A DNA stretch of 64,000 nt from Datura wrightii (Eukaryota; Streptophyta; Magnoliopsida; Solanales; Solanaceae), in assembly GCA_035772735.1 (NCBI GenBank), contig JASDFA010000001.1, forward strand, positions 91,723,501 through 91,787,500, written 5' to 3'. The translations under genes and the position numbers were made by a program. Within the stretch, counting starts at the first letter, position 1. Every line of letters starts with the position of its first letter. The notes beneath the pieces are model-generated. The model saw only the letters and a program-made list of their open reading frames with translations. It ran no database searches and was not told the DNA's origin. This document shows positions 1 through 11,350 of the stretch, in pieces.

Positions 1-1157
1 CATGACCTACCTCACAGGTCGTTTTGTGACCTGGTGAAAATTTCCATTTTTTCTCCGTTTTGACTCCCGAGTCTAATCCTTGGGTCTTAGAGGTATAACA
101 AGTGATATTAGTGTAACCTTGAAGAAGGATCCTAGAGCCTTAAAATAATGGTCGTAAGCTAAAGGGGGAGGTGGTAAGTGAAGGGCCAAGTCAAGTCTTA
201 AGTTTTCTAGTAAGGAAGTTCTAGAATAGTAATTAAGGGTAGTCAATCCATCCTTATTTAGGTGTTTCCCTTATGTGCTCGATGCTACGCTCAACTCATG
301 CTTACTTTCAGAACCCTTTGATGATAGGTAACCCCGTTAGTCAGCAATCCCAATATTACTCATTCAGCTTCATGTCACGACCCTCGTCCCACATGCGAAC
401 TCATGTCTCTTAGAAAGCTCAGCTCTATGAACTCAATCCCTAAGATTTGCCCTATTGGCTCATAAGATCGTGCTATATCGGGTATATGCCCAACTTATAT
501 TTATTGAATGATTCATACTCATGATTCCCTTACTCTGAACCCTATAGATGTTCCCCATGATGGAGATGATAGTTAAAATGGGTATGTTCAAGGTAACTCC
601 CCATCCCCGCCTTAGGTGCCGGGTATGTAGAAGTCCAAAAAGTGCAGTTATTAGCCGAGCGGGGAAGTGCAACAACCCGCATGGTCATTTTTGATTGTTG
701 ATCCGTTTCCCTAGGTTGAACCCTTCTATATCTTCATTCTGTTATTCATGACTTGTGGAGGTGGATGACACCGTTTCAAAAATGATTTAGTGAAAATCGG
801 GTGAGATTTTTGATTTTAGAGGGTTTAGGGTTTGAGAGGTTTGACCAGAGTCAACATTTTAGGCTAACGAGCTCGAATTTGGGTTTTGAAAGCTTTGTTT
901 GTTTTGGATGGTGATTTATGACTTATTTGGGCAGTTTGCATTGATCCTGAGGTGATTCGGGAGTGATTTGAACTGTTGGTTGAAGTTATGAGCTTTGAGG
1001 AGGCTAAGTCTGACCATGGTCAATTTTCGAACAAAACAACCCGTTATTAGTAATTTGATGATCCCAATTGGTCCGGAATGGGTTTTATGATTGAATAACG
1101 TATTTGGGTTGTGACCGGGGGTTTCCGGATGAGTTTCGAGTGGATTTGAATGTTTCG
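1..1157. other. Unclassified non-coding DNA at the left edge
   Basis: No convincing coding region is visible on either strand; the short open frames match no protein I recognise. The composition and wording resemble decayed LTR or untranslated retrotransposon DNA, but I found no LTR ends, primer site or second copy in the window. It ends abruptly near 1157, where the reading frame of an integrase relic begins, so it is probably the tail of another insertion into element C or a recombination joint. Confidence 0.4.
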
Positions 1158-1967
1158 TGTGTCATTGTTTGGGATGGATCAGAGTCTTCGTTGGTGAACG
1201 ATGTCAAAGCTAGGTAAGATGAGGATCCTATCTTGGTGAAGTTTAAGGAAGTCGTTCAAGATCAGAAGGTAGAGGTTGTCTCCAAAGGGGGAGATGGTGT
1301 GCTTCGATATCAGGGTAGTTGGTGTGTTCCGGGCATTGATGATTCGAGAGCTAGTTCGGTTGCATGGGGTGCCCTTGTCAATCACCATCAGATAGAGGTA
1401 CTCAGTTTACTTCCGAGTGTTTTAGGTCATTCCAAAAGGGAGTTGGTACTCAGGTCAAGCTCAGTACAACATTTCATCTGCAAACCGATGGTCAGGCAGA
1501 GCGGATGATTCAGACTCTCAAGGACATGTTGAGAGAATGCGCGCTTGACTTCAAGGGTAGTTGGGATGAGCATTTTCCTCTCATTGAGTTTTTGAATAAC
1601 AAGAGCTATCATTCCATCATTCAAATGGCTCCATTTGAGGCTCTCTATGGGTGGAAATGTAGATCGCCTATTGGGTTGTTTGAAGTCGGGGAAGCTGCGA
1701 CGATAGGTCTAGATTCAGTCCATGAGGCCATGTGGAAGTTTCAGCTTATAAGAGACAGGTTGAAAATAGCTTAGAGTTGCCAAAAGTCCAATGCAGATGT
1801 GAGAATGAGAGAACTTGAGTTTGAAGTCGACGATTGGGTGTTTCTAAAGGTGTTTCCCATGAAGGGAGTGGGGAGGTTCGGAAAGAAAGGGAAACTCAGT
1901 CCCCGTTATGTTGGCCCGTACGGGATTGTGAAATGGGTTGGAAAGGTAGTATATGAGTTGGAGTTAC
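1158..1967 (+). pseudogene. Element C integrase, first part (broken pol)
   Basis: This encodes the linker after RNase H and part of the Ty3-type integrase. The frame shows the SSLV..VKAR and DEDPIL linker motifs, then the SDRGTQFTS region, the QTDGQAE block, the MAPFEALYG block and the start of the GPY/F module (RYVGPY near 1905). Breaks visible: a stop in the linker (near 1214), an internal deletion near 1347 that removes the zinc-binding HHCC region and the first catalytic Asp, a frameshift around 1364, and a stop near 1772. Compared with element E the deletion is roughly 385 bp. It cannot give an active enzyme. The gene continues at 11351 on the far side of element B. Confidence 0.85.
1963..1967. 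repeat. Target-site duplication of element B (left copy)
   Basis: The five bases gttac precede the left LTR of B; attac follows its right LTR at 11346-11350. One base differs, as expected after ageing. The duplicated site lies in the integrase gene of element C. Confidence 0.8.
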
Positions 1968-4170
1968 TATAATACCCCGAAAGTGCCTAAGATTAGACCT
2001 GGCATCAAAATTTGAAGTTGGTTGAAAAACTGGGAAAATGTCATAGATGACGTAACGACTCATGGTTGAGAATTACGGGTCGTTGTTAGCGGTCGTGGTT
2101 GGTATATGACACTGGCAGTTGGGGATACAATGAGTCATCCAATGACTCGTCATGAGATATGATGACCCGTGGTCACCAGTCGTGGTTTGGGTTGCCAGAT
2201 TTCCAGTGCACTTGATGGATGTTTACCAAAACTCATTGAAAGCAACCATGAGTCGTGGTGAGGCTCGTTGTGAGGGAAATTCAAGATTTTCAAGGAGCTA
2301 GCAACGGTCGATCTAACAACCCATTAGAAGGAGCCACGACTTGTCCTGTTGAGTCGTGGCTAGATCCAAAGTTAAGCTCTAGGCAGTGTAGAAAATGGAT
2401 CGTACAGTGACTCGTGGTAGCATCCAATGACTCGTTGGTACGCCCGTAGGATCAGCAGTACATGTTTTCAGGGTGATTTCATTAAGGGTAATTTCAACCT
2501 TTCTATGCTCTAGGGCTCTAAACTACGTCATTTTATGTATTTCTCTGGGCATGATAAGATAGGTTAAGTCCCTCTAGTTATACTCATTCCCATGCATGCA
2601 AGTTAGGAAGAAATTAAGAGAGATCAAGCTATTTCTCAAGATCTCCTTCATCAATTCTCCCTTGGGCATTCAAGGAACCTTGGAGTCGATCTTACCCAGG
2701 TATGTAGGGTTACGAATGGGTGTTTCCATTCACACCCATGCCCAATCTCTATAGATTTATGAAAAATCTACCAAAAATCTCATGGTGTATTAATTCAAAT
2801 CTTGTGGAATTTTATTGATTTACCAATGGGTTATTCTAAATTGCGATTTACGTCATATTTTATGAATCTTGATCAGATTTTACAACTATTTTGCTTATAA
2901 AATTATTGATTTCGATTTTTACTAAATTAATCCTAATTATGCATGATCTATGATGAATCGATTTATGATCTTCATTTCAAATGTTGATATTTGCAAGCTC
3001 AGCATGATTTTATGATTTGAAATATGGATTTATTCAAATACCCATTATCATTTGATGATTTACAAGATATATGTATGATCTACAAGTATGCATGAATCCT
3101 ATGATTTATGAATTATGATTTGGCCGACTCACAGGCCTTATGTCATGGCTAGTACACGTATGTACAAATATGGCTATGGTTATCATGATTTAACTAGCCC
3201 ATGAATTCATGCATATTATACCAAGAGCACTATATATGTTTTGGGAGTACTATTTAACACCGAGTAGATTCGGGCCCTAGGTTCTGCCCCGAATCTCATA
3301 AACTACGTGCCACCGTAGGTATGTTGGGAACTCCCTTGTGACTTTCCCTGGCCCAAATGGCCCTTTTCATGGTGATATCATGCCCTTCATGGTTCTACCC
3401 TTGGAAAGTTACGGACAGCCTCCGAACTAGGTTTACAAGTCAGACTCCATGTGTGCTCATGTGGGGTATGTCGGTTATAAGAATCTCCCACTGTTCCTAA
3501 TGATTTATGCATGTCTATGATTATGTATATTGGCTCAAGTTATGTTCAATACGACTTTTCTCTCATGATTATGATTACAAATGTATTATGAATGTCTCGA
3601 AAACCTTTAGCCTTATGTTATGTTGCGATATTTATGATATGAGCATGCTGTCCTACTCTCTTGATGTTTTATGTGTTTTATAAATATTTTAAATGTGCGC
3701 TTTTCTTACCTTGCATACTCGGTACATTCCACATACTGACCACATACTTTCTATGCTGTATCATTTCATGATACAAGACTTGGCTCTCAGGCTCATCTCC
3801 ATCCTTTGTTCATCTTGAAGTTGCCATCAGCTTTATTGGTGAGTCCTCATGTTCCGAGGGTAGTATGATTAGACATTTATGATGTGATTTTATTTTAGTT
3901 TGGCCGGGTTAGTTGGGAATGTTGTCCCATCAACCCATCTTACACGATAGAGGCTTTCAGACAGTATGTAGTTCTCAGCTTATGTGTATGTCTAGTATAT
4001 CTGAATGTTATGATATGCTATGTTATGTTTACGTTTTTGCTATGTCTTATTTTCGGTATTCCGCATCAAGTGAATGAAGTTAGATGTATGCTTATGCCAA
4101 GGGTCGACTTGGAGCCTCTCGGGATCCCTTGTCCCGTGTTACGATCCGGGTCTATGTTTGGGCCATGACA
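1968..4170 (+). repeat. Element B 5' LTR
   Basis: It begins TATAATACCCCG where the 3' LTR has TGTAATACCCCG (one G-to-A change at the tip) and ends CATGACA just before the primer site. Length 2,203 bp; it aligns along its length with 9257-11345 except for about 105 bp around 3832-3940 missing from the right copy. The first 500 bases carry a cluster of short palindromes; an AG|GTATGT splice-donor-like site lies at 2698-2705. Confidence 0.92.
2048..2442 (+). promoter_or_regulatory. Cluster of ACGACTCGT-type palindromes in U3 of element B
   Basis: Many copies or near-copies of the odd palindrome ACGA-C/G-TCGT, often extended to CCACGACTCGTGG, lie in the first 480 bases of the LTR (for example near 2060, 2140, 2190, 2250, 2335, 2355, 2410 and 2430). 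The same type recurs in the U3 of C and E. By position it is a candidate promoter-proximal regulatory array. No function is proven. Confidence 0.5.
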
Positions 4171-4174
4171 AACT

Positions 4175-4186
4175 TAGTATCAGAGC
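4175..4186 (+). other. Element B primer-binding site (tRNA-Met type)
   Basis: TAGTATCAGAGC lies four bases after the 5' LTR. It differs by one base from TGGTATCAGAGC, the complement of the 3' end of plant initiator tRNA-Met, used by many plant gypsy elements. Confidence 0.85.
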
Positions 4187-4380
4187 AATAGGTTTGAAGT
4201 GTTCTACGGTGTCTAAAAGCCGCGTTAAGTAGAGTCTTTTTTAATGGGTGTGAAGCGCGCCACACTTATGATGAAGAGGCTACGAGACGTTTAGGAAATG
4301 TTCCTTTCTTTCATGATCTATGTCGTGCGATGAAAAGTCTTTCTGTCCTTCTGATTCGTGCTATTCACGATTGCAGAATC

Positions 4381-5560
4381 ATGGCTCCTAGCAGAATGAA
4401 TAGAAGAAGAAATGGAAATAGTGAAGGCCACGAAGATGGCAACGGTCATGGGCATCAGCAAGCCCCACCTGTTCAGGAGCTCTAGGCACCAGAGCCAGCT
4501 ACCCATGAAGAGTTTCGGGCAGCTATCTTGATGTTGGCACAGGCCTTGACCGCTCAGGTCAATCAACAGGCTGTTGCGCATATTCCACAGAATGGCAATA
4601 TGGCAGTGGCCCGGGTCAGAGATTTCTTCAGGATGAACCCCGCTGGAGTTCCTTGGGTCCAAGGTGGATGAGGATCTGCATGAATTCAACGAGGAGATTC
4701 TAATGATCACTTAGGTTATGGGGGTGAAAAATGGAGATTGTGTTGATTTGGCCTCCTACCAGCTAAAAGGGGTGGCGCATATATGGTTCAAATAGTGGAA
4801 AGAGGCAAGGGTAGTGGGTGCAGGCCCTATAGGTTGGGAAGAGTTCCACACTGCATTTCTGGATCAGTTCTTCCCTCGGGAGATGAGGGAGCTAAATGCG
4901 GCCGAGTTTGTTAATTTGAAGCAGGGTGACATGTCGGTTCAGGAGTACGCCTTGGAGTTCACTCGATTATCTAAATATGCATCAGAGTTGGTGGCAGACA
5001 GAGGGCTCGAGTGAGCCGATTTGTGCACAGAGTGGCAGACTACCTGGATAAGGATTGTAGGATTGCCATGTTGTATCGGGATATAGATTTTCCCTCATTA
5101 TGTTGCATGATTAGCATATAATGTTGGTGTATCAGAGGCAAAGAGAGGCCAAGAGGGCCAAGACCGACAGTTATAGGACTTCTCAAGCCAGATTAGGGGG
5201 TGGACAACGTCAGAAGTCTTAGCACAGGTCTATTGCTCCAACACCATCATCCACCAGTACACCATCTAGATTTCGAGGTGATCGTAGTAGCAGGGCTCCA
5301 GATTCGAGAAGCCAAGGTAGCATGCAGATAGAGTGCCAGCTTGTGTGGCGTGCGGTAAGAATCACCCTAGGAGGTGCCTAGTTGGCTCGGATGCTTGTTT
5401 CGGGCGTGAAAAACCCGGATACAGACTCAGGGATTGCCCTTCATCTGGATCAGGGGGAAGCAAATCCCATATGCCAGCAGCCAGTTCATCCACTCCAGCA
5501 GCACGTCCTCCTCAGCAGGGTGCCTCGACTAGTTCAGCTAGCGATCAGTGCCAAAATAGG
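4381..5560 (+). pseudogene. Element B gag (capsid/nucleocapsid), degenerate
   Basis: The ATG at 4381 opens a basic, Asn/Gly/His-rich N-terminus. The retrotransposon gag domain is recognisable at 4814-5014 (motifs W.EF...F...FFP.EMRE and EF..LKQG..SVQEYALEF..LSKYA). A nucleocapsid zinc-knuckle region follows at about 5340-5440, but its second cysteine position reads Arg and its histidine position Tyr, so metal binding is probably lost. Stops occur near 4483, 4668 and 5012, with frame changes between. Gag normally forms the cytoplasmic virus-like particle that packages element RNA; this copy cannot make an intact one. Confidence 0.85.
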
Positions 5561-6202
5561 TTCTATGCTCTTGCGACCCATCAGGAGCAGGAGACTTCAC
5601 TGGATGTGGTTACTGGTATGTCACAGGTATTTCATCTTGATGTTTATGCTTTGTTAGATCCAGGGGCTACCTTGTCTTTTGTGACACCTTATATTGCTAG
5701 TAGCTTTGGAGTTAGTCCCGAGACTCTGTCAGAACCATTTTTAGTTTCTACTCTTGTTGGTGATTCGGTTGTAGCTAGGCGGGTGTATAGAGGATGCTCG
5801 GTCACTATAATGCATAAAGTCACCTCCGCAGACCTTGTAGAGTTATCCATGACTGACTTTGATATTATTCTTGGCATGGATTGGTTGTATGCATTTTATG
5901 CTTCTGTTAATTGTAGAACCCGTGCAGTGGAATTCTATTTTCCGGGTAAGTCAATCTTGGAGTTTAAGGGTAGTTCGGCCGTGCTTGTAGGTCGATTTAT
6001 TTCCTATCTTAAGGCTAGAAAGATGATTTCTAAGGGTAGTATGTATCATCTAGTTAGGGTTAAGGATGTTGAGTTCGAAACCCTGACTATCCAGTTAGTT
6101 CTGGTGGTGCGTGAGTACCCAGAGGTATTCCCAGATTATTTACTAGGTGTTCCACCGGAGAGGGAAATTGATTTTGGTATTGAACTTCTACCGGACATGT
6201 AA
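5561..6202 (+). pseudogene. Element B protease (retropepsin-like)
   Basis: An open frame from the gag zinc-knuckle region runs to a stop at 6200. It contains the aspartic-protease core ALLDPGATLSFV (about 5650-5685), the flap-like stretch and the ILGMDWL motif (near 5870-5890) typical of Ty3/gypsy proteases. In this plant lineage the usual D-[ST]-G triad reads D-P-G, as it also does in element H. The linker before RT includes FPD.L.G.PPEREIDF (6130-6180). It is the best preserved segment of B, but translation would halt at 6200. Confidence 0.85.
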
Positions 6203-7450
6203 TCTATATCTATTCCTCCTTATAGGATGGCCCCAGCTGAGCTAAAAGAGTTGAAGGATCAGTTGAAGGACTTGTTAGATAAGGGTTTTATTAGATCGAG
6301 CAAGTCTCTATGGGGTGCACCAGTCCTATTTATCTGAAAGAAGGATGGTTCCCTTCAGATGTGCATTGACTATCGATAATTGAACAAAGTCACCATCAAG
6401 AACAGGTATCCTTTACCCAGGATCAATGATTTGTTTGACCAGCTTCATGGTGCCAAGTGTTTCTCAAAGATAGATCTCAGGTCTGGGTATCATCAGCTCA
6501 GAGTTCGGGAGTGCAATATCCCGAAGACATCCTTCAGGACGCGGTATGGTCATTACGAGTTCGTAGTTATGTATTTTGGACTAACAAATGCTCCTGCGAC
6601 TTTTATGGACCTGATGAACAGGGTGTTCAAGCCGTACCTGGATATGTTCCTGATCGTGTTCATTGATGATATCCTTATATACTCTCGGAGCGAGGAGGAG
6701 CATGCCGATCATTTGAGAGTAGTACTCCAGACTCTCAAGGATCACCAATTGTATGCCAAGTTTAGCAAATGCGAGTTTTGGTTGAACTCGGTAGTATTTT
6801 TAGGCCATGTGGTATTAAGCGAAGGCATAAAGGTAGATTCTCAGAAAATCGAGGCAGTGAAGAATTGGCCTAGACCGGTGAATCCTTCGTATATTCGAAG
6901 TTTCTTAGGCCTAGATAGCTACTACTAGAGATCTGTTGAAGGTTTTTCATCCATCGCATCACCCTTGACCAAATTGACTCAGAAGAAGGTAAAGTTTCAA
7001 TGGTTGGAGGCTTATGAGAAGAGCTTCCAAGAATTGAAGACACGACTTACTTCAGCACCGGTGTTAACCCTCTCGGAGGGTACTGATGGTTTCATTGTGT
7101 TTGTGATGCTTTGAGGATCGAACTTGGATGTGTATTGATGCAATATGGGAAAATGATAGCATATGACTCTAGACAATTGAAGATCCATGAGAATTACCCG
7201 ACCCATGATCTTGAATTTACTACAGTGGTGTTTGCATTGAAGATATGGAGACATTACTTGTATGGGGTCCATGTGGATGTGTTTATGGACTACAAGATCT
7301 TATAATATGTGTTCACATAGAAAGACCTCAATCTACGGCAAAAAAGGTGGTTAGAACAACTCAAGGACTACGATATGAGTGTCCTTTACCATCTGGGTAA
7401 GGCTAATGTGGTAGCAGATGCTCTTAGTAGACTCTCGATGGAAAGTGTGT
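6203..7450 (+). pseudogene. Element B reverse transcriptase and RNase H
   Basis: The RT frame shows, in order, PYRMAPAELKELK, WGAPVLF, the palm block KIDLRSGYHQLRV (6465-6510), FGLTNAPATFM (6570-6605) and the catalytic FIDDIL motif (about 6658-6675), then the thumb block FLGH. Stops occur near 6337, 6378 and 6926. RNase H follows: the region of its first catalytic Asp is frameshifted near 7110, and later blocks (GCVLMQYGK, HDLEF..VVFALK, RHYLYG, LSR) are readable to 7435. These enzymes would copy element RNA into DNA in the particle; this copy is dead. Confidence 0.88.
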
Positions 7451-9015
7451 CCCGTGTGGATGAAGGAAAGAAGGAGCTAGTGAAAGATGTACATCGGCTC
7501 ATAAGGTTGGGAGTCAGATTGGTCGACTCGACCGATGGCGGTGTTGTTATCCAGAACAGGTTAGAATCGTCCTTGGTGACTGACGTGAAAGCTAGACAAG
7601 ATGAGGACCCAATTTTGGTTAAGTTGAAGGAAGCCATTTGAAGTCAGACGGTGGAGGTATTCTCCCAAGGGGGAGATGATGTGCTTTGGTACCAGGGTCA
7701 CCTATGTGTTCCAGATGCTGATGATTTGAGGAGTCGGATGTTGCATGAGGCCCATAAATCCATGTATTCTATCCATCTGGGTGCCACCAAGATGTATTAT
7801 GATGCACGAGAGATTTATTGGTGGAATGGCATGAAAAGGATATTGCAGAATTCATAGCCAAGTGCCTAAACTGTCAGCAAGTAAAGGTTGAGCATCAAAG
7901 ACCGGGAGGAGTACTTCAGGATATTAACATTCCCACTTGGAAGAGGGAAGAGATTAACATGGATTTCATAACAAACTTACCTCGCACTCGTCGATAATAT
8001 GACTCCATATGAGTGGTGGTAAACAGACTGGCCAAAACAGCTCATTTTCTACCGGTCAAAACCACGGACTCAGTGGAGGATTATGCCAAACTATATATCC
8101 AGGAGTTGGTTCGATTGCATAGAGTGCCCTTGTCCATCATTTCAGACTGAGGCACTCAATTCACCTCTCAGTTTTGGAGGTCATTCCAAAAAGGTCTTGG
8201 GACACAGGTTAAACTTAACACAATATTTCACTCGCAAACTGACGGTCAAGCGGAGCAGACAATTCAAACTCTCGAAGACATGTTGAGAGCATGTGTGATC
8301 GACTTCAAAGGTAGCTGGGATGATCACTTGCCCCTGATCGAGTTTGCTTATAATAACAACTATCACTCCAACATTCAGATGGCCCCGTTCGAGGCTCTTT
8401 ATGGGCGGAGATGTAGATCACCCATCGGATGGTTTGAGGTTTGTGAGGCAGCAATGATAGGGCCAGATTTGTTTCATGAGGCTATGGTAAAGGTTCAATT
8501 GATAAGGGACAGGCTGAAAACCACTCAGAGTCGCCAAAAGTCCTACGCCGATATTAGGAGAAGAGAACTTGAGTTCGAGATGGATGACTGGGTGTTCTTG
8601 AAGGTATCTCCCATGAAGGGAGTAATGCGGTTCGAAAAGAAAGGGAAACTTGGTCCCCGCTATGTTGGCCCCTATTGGATTGTGAGAAGAGTTGGCAGGG
8701 TGGCGTATGAGTTGGAGTTGCCCTCAGAGTTATCTTTCGTGGATCTTGTGTTTCATGTATCGCTTTTGAAGAAATGTTTGGGAGATCTAGCTCTAGTAGT
8801 CCCGGTGGATAGTGTTGGTGTAAAAAATACCTTAGCTATGAGGAGGTTCCGGTGGAAATATTAGATCATCAGGTTCGGAGACTAAGGAACAAGGAAGTAT
8901 CTTCAGTTAAAGTATTATGGAGGAATCAGTATGTTGAAGGAGCTACATGGAAGCCTAAGCGGATATGATGGCTGGATACCCACATTTATTCCCTATGGGC
9001 TTAGTTCCGACTTGA
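7451..9015 (+). pseudogene. Element B integrase with GPY/F module and chromodomain-like tail
   Basis: Linker motifs ESSLVTDVKARQDEDPIL (7560-7620) lead to the zinc-binding region, the first catalytic Asp in INMDF (7960), a second in SD followed at once by a stop (about 8145), and the QTDGQAE block with the LEDMLRAC region (8240-8300). The C-terminal part is well preserved: MAPFEALYGRRCRSP, the GPY/F module (RYVGPYWIV, 8660-8690) and HVSLLKKCLG. A frameshift near 8825 separates a short chromodomain-like tail (VKVLWRNQ, EGATW; 8900-8960). Stops near 7639, 7856, 7996, 8008 and 8148 inactivate it. Confidence 0.87.
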
Positions 9016-9220
9016 GGTATCAGTTTTGCCCTATGACTTTTAGTTTTCATGTTCAGATCATGTGTTCAATTTTGTTTTATGTATATGGATGTGTATGTGA
9101 AGCATGAAATTAGTTCAGCTATGTGGTATGTATCATAGGTAGTCATTCCGTTAGTTTTCGATCTAAATGATAAGTATTTGGGTGTAATGATTGCATGTCC
9201 TTATTTTTCTGCTTGTTTCC

Positions 9221-9256
9221 AACATTCTAGGATGAATGTTCCCAAGGGGGAGATAT
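9221..9256 (+). promoter_or_regulatory. Element B pre-PPT hairpin and polypurine tract
   Basis: Hairpin 9221-9240: arms AACATTCT and TGAATGTT around an AGGA loop; the pair next to the loop is broken. The polypurine tract CCCAAGGGGGAGATAT (9241-9256) abuts the 3' LTR and would prime plus-strand DNA. The hairpin recurs in all other elements here (see findings). Confidence 0.75.
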
Positions 9257-11345
9257 TGTAATACCCCGAAAGTGCCTAAGATTAGACCCGGGATCAAAAT
9301 TTGAGGTTGGCTGAAAAACTGAGAAAATGTCACAAGACGAACGATGTACCACTCGTGGTTGGGAACCATGGGTTGTTGTTAGCAGTCGTGGTTGGTATGT
9401 GACACTAGCAGTTGGGGATACCATGGGTCATCCAACGACTCTTCATGAGATATGACGACCAGTGGTCACCATTGGTGGTTTGGGTTGCCAGATTTCCAGT
9501 GCACTTGACAGATGGTTACGACGACTCGTTAGAAGCAACCATGAGTCGTGGTGAGGCTCGTTGTGAGGGAAGATCAGGATTTTCAAGGAGATGGAAATGG
9601 TCGATCTAATGACCCATTAGAAGGAGCCACGACTCGTCCTGTTGAGTCATGTCTAGAATCCGAAGTTAAGCTCTGGGTAGTGCAAACAATAGACCGTACC
9701 ACGAGTTGTGGTATGTTCCAACGACTCGTTGGTACGCCCGTGGATCAACCAGTACAAGTTTTTAGGGTGATTTCATTAAGGATAATTTCAACCTTTCTAT
9801 GGTCTAGGGCCCTAAACTACATCATTTTATGTATTTTTCTGGGCATGATAAGATAGGTTAAGTCCCTCTAGTTATACTCATTCCCATGCATGCAAGTTAG
9901 GAAGAAATTAAGAGAGATCAAGCTATTCCTCAAGCTCTCCTTCATCAATTCTCCCTTGGGCATTCAAGGAACCTTGGAATATGATCTTACCCAGGTATGT
10001 AGGGTTATAAATGGGTGTTCACACCCATGCCCAATCTCTATTGATTTATGAAAAATTTACCAAAAATCTCATGGTGTTTTAATCCAAATCTTGTGGAATT
10101 TTATTGATTTACCAATGGGTTGTTCTAAATTGCGATTTACATCATATTTTATGAATTTTGATAAGATTTTACAACTATTTTGCTTATAAAATTATTGTTT
10201 CAATTTTTACTAAATTAAGCCTAATTATGCATGATCTATGATGAATCGATTTATGATCTTCACTTCAAATGTTGATATTTACAAGCTCAGCATGATTTAT
10301 GATTTGAAATATGGATTCAAATACCCATTATCATTTGATGATTTACAAGATATATGTATGATCTACAAGTATGAATGAACCCTATGATTTACGAATTATG
10401 TTTTGGCCGACTCACGGGCCTTATGTCATGGCTAGTTCACGTATGTACAAGTGTGTTTATGAATATCATGATTTAACTATCCCATGAATTCATGCATATT
10501 ATACCATGAGCACTATATATGTTTTTTGAGTAGTATTTAACACCGAGTAGATTCCGGGCCTAGGTTCTGCCCCAGATCTCATAAACTACATGCCATCGTA
10601 GCTATGTTTGGACCTCCCTCGTGACTGTCCCCGGCCCAAATGGCCCTTTTCATGGTGATATCATGCCCTTCATGGTTCTATCTTTGGCAAGGTATGAACG
10701 ACCTCCCGACTAGGCTTACAAGTCGGATTCCATGTGTGCTTATGTGGGGTATATCGGTTATAAGAATCTCCCACTATTCCTCATGGTTTTTGTATTTCTA
10801 TGATTATGTATATTGGCTCAAGTTATGCTCAATACGGCTTTTCTCTCATGATTATAATTACGAATGTATTATGAATGTTTCGAAAACCTTGAGCCTTATG
10901 TTATGTTGCTATATTTTTGGTATGAGCATGCTATCCTACTCTCATGATGTTTTATGGGTTTTATACATATTTTAAATGTCCATTTTTCTTACCTTTTATA
11001 CTCGGTACATTCCACGTACTGACCATATACTTTCTATTATGTATCGTTTCATGATACAGGACCTGACTCTCAGGCTCATCTCCATCCTTAGTCCACCTCG
11101 AAGTTGCTATCATCTTACATGATAGAGGCTTTCAGACCATATGTAGTACTCAACTTATGTGTATGTCTAGTATTTTCGAATGTTATGATATGCTATGTTA
11201 CGTTTACGTTTTCGTTATGTCTTATGTTCAGTATTTAGCATCAAGTGAATGAAGTTAGATGTATACTTATGCCATGGGTCCACTTGGGGCCTCTCAGGGT
11301 TCCTTGTTCCCTGTTACGATCCGGGTCTACGTTCGGGTCGTGGCA
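9257..11345 (+). repeat. Element B 3' LTR
   Basis: It begins TGTAATACCCCG after the purine tract and ends GTGGCA before the duplicated attac. At 2,089 bp it is shorter than its partner because of one internal deletion near 11113 (between gaagttgctatc and atcttacatgatag). It keeps the AG|GTATGT donor-like site near 9993-10000 and the ATGATACAG acceptor-like site near 11051-11059. Confidence 0.92.
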
Positions 11346-11350
11346 ATTAC

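Larger units (their letters stand above)
1968..11345 (+). mobile_element. Element B: complete Tekay/Del-like Ty3/gypsy retrotransposon (degenerate)
   Basis: About 9.4 kb, with LTRs at 1968-4170 and 9257-11345, a tRNA-Met primer site at 4175, gag, protease, reverse transcriptase, RNase H and integrase in the Ty3/gypsy order, and a polypurine tract at 9241-9256. It is bounded by a five-base target duplication (gttac/attac). The interior (4171-9256) is 5,086 bp. Stops and frameshifts throughout gag-pol make it inactive. It inserted into a sister element (C) of the same lineage, in the same orientation. Confidence 0.93.

Noticed and set aside
1..1157. LTR or gene at the left edge
   Set aside because: No TG...CA ends, primer site, target duplication, open frame or second copy could be found.
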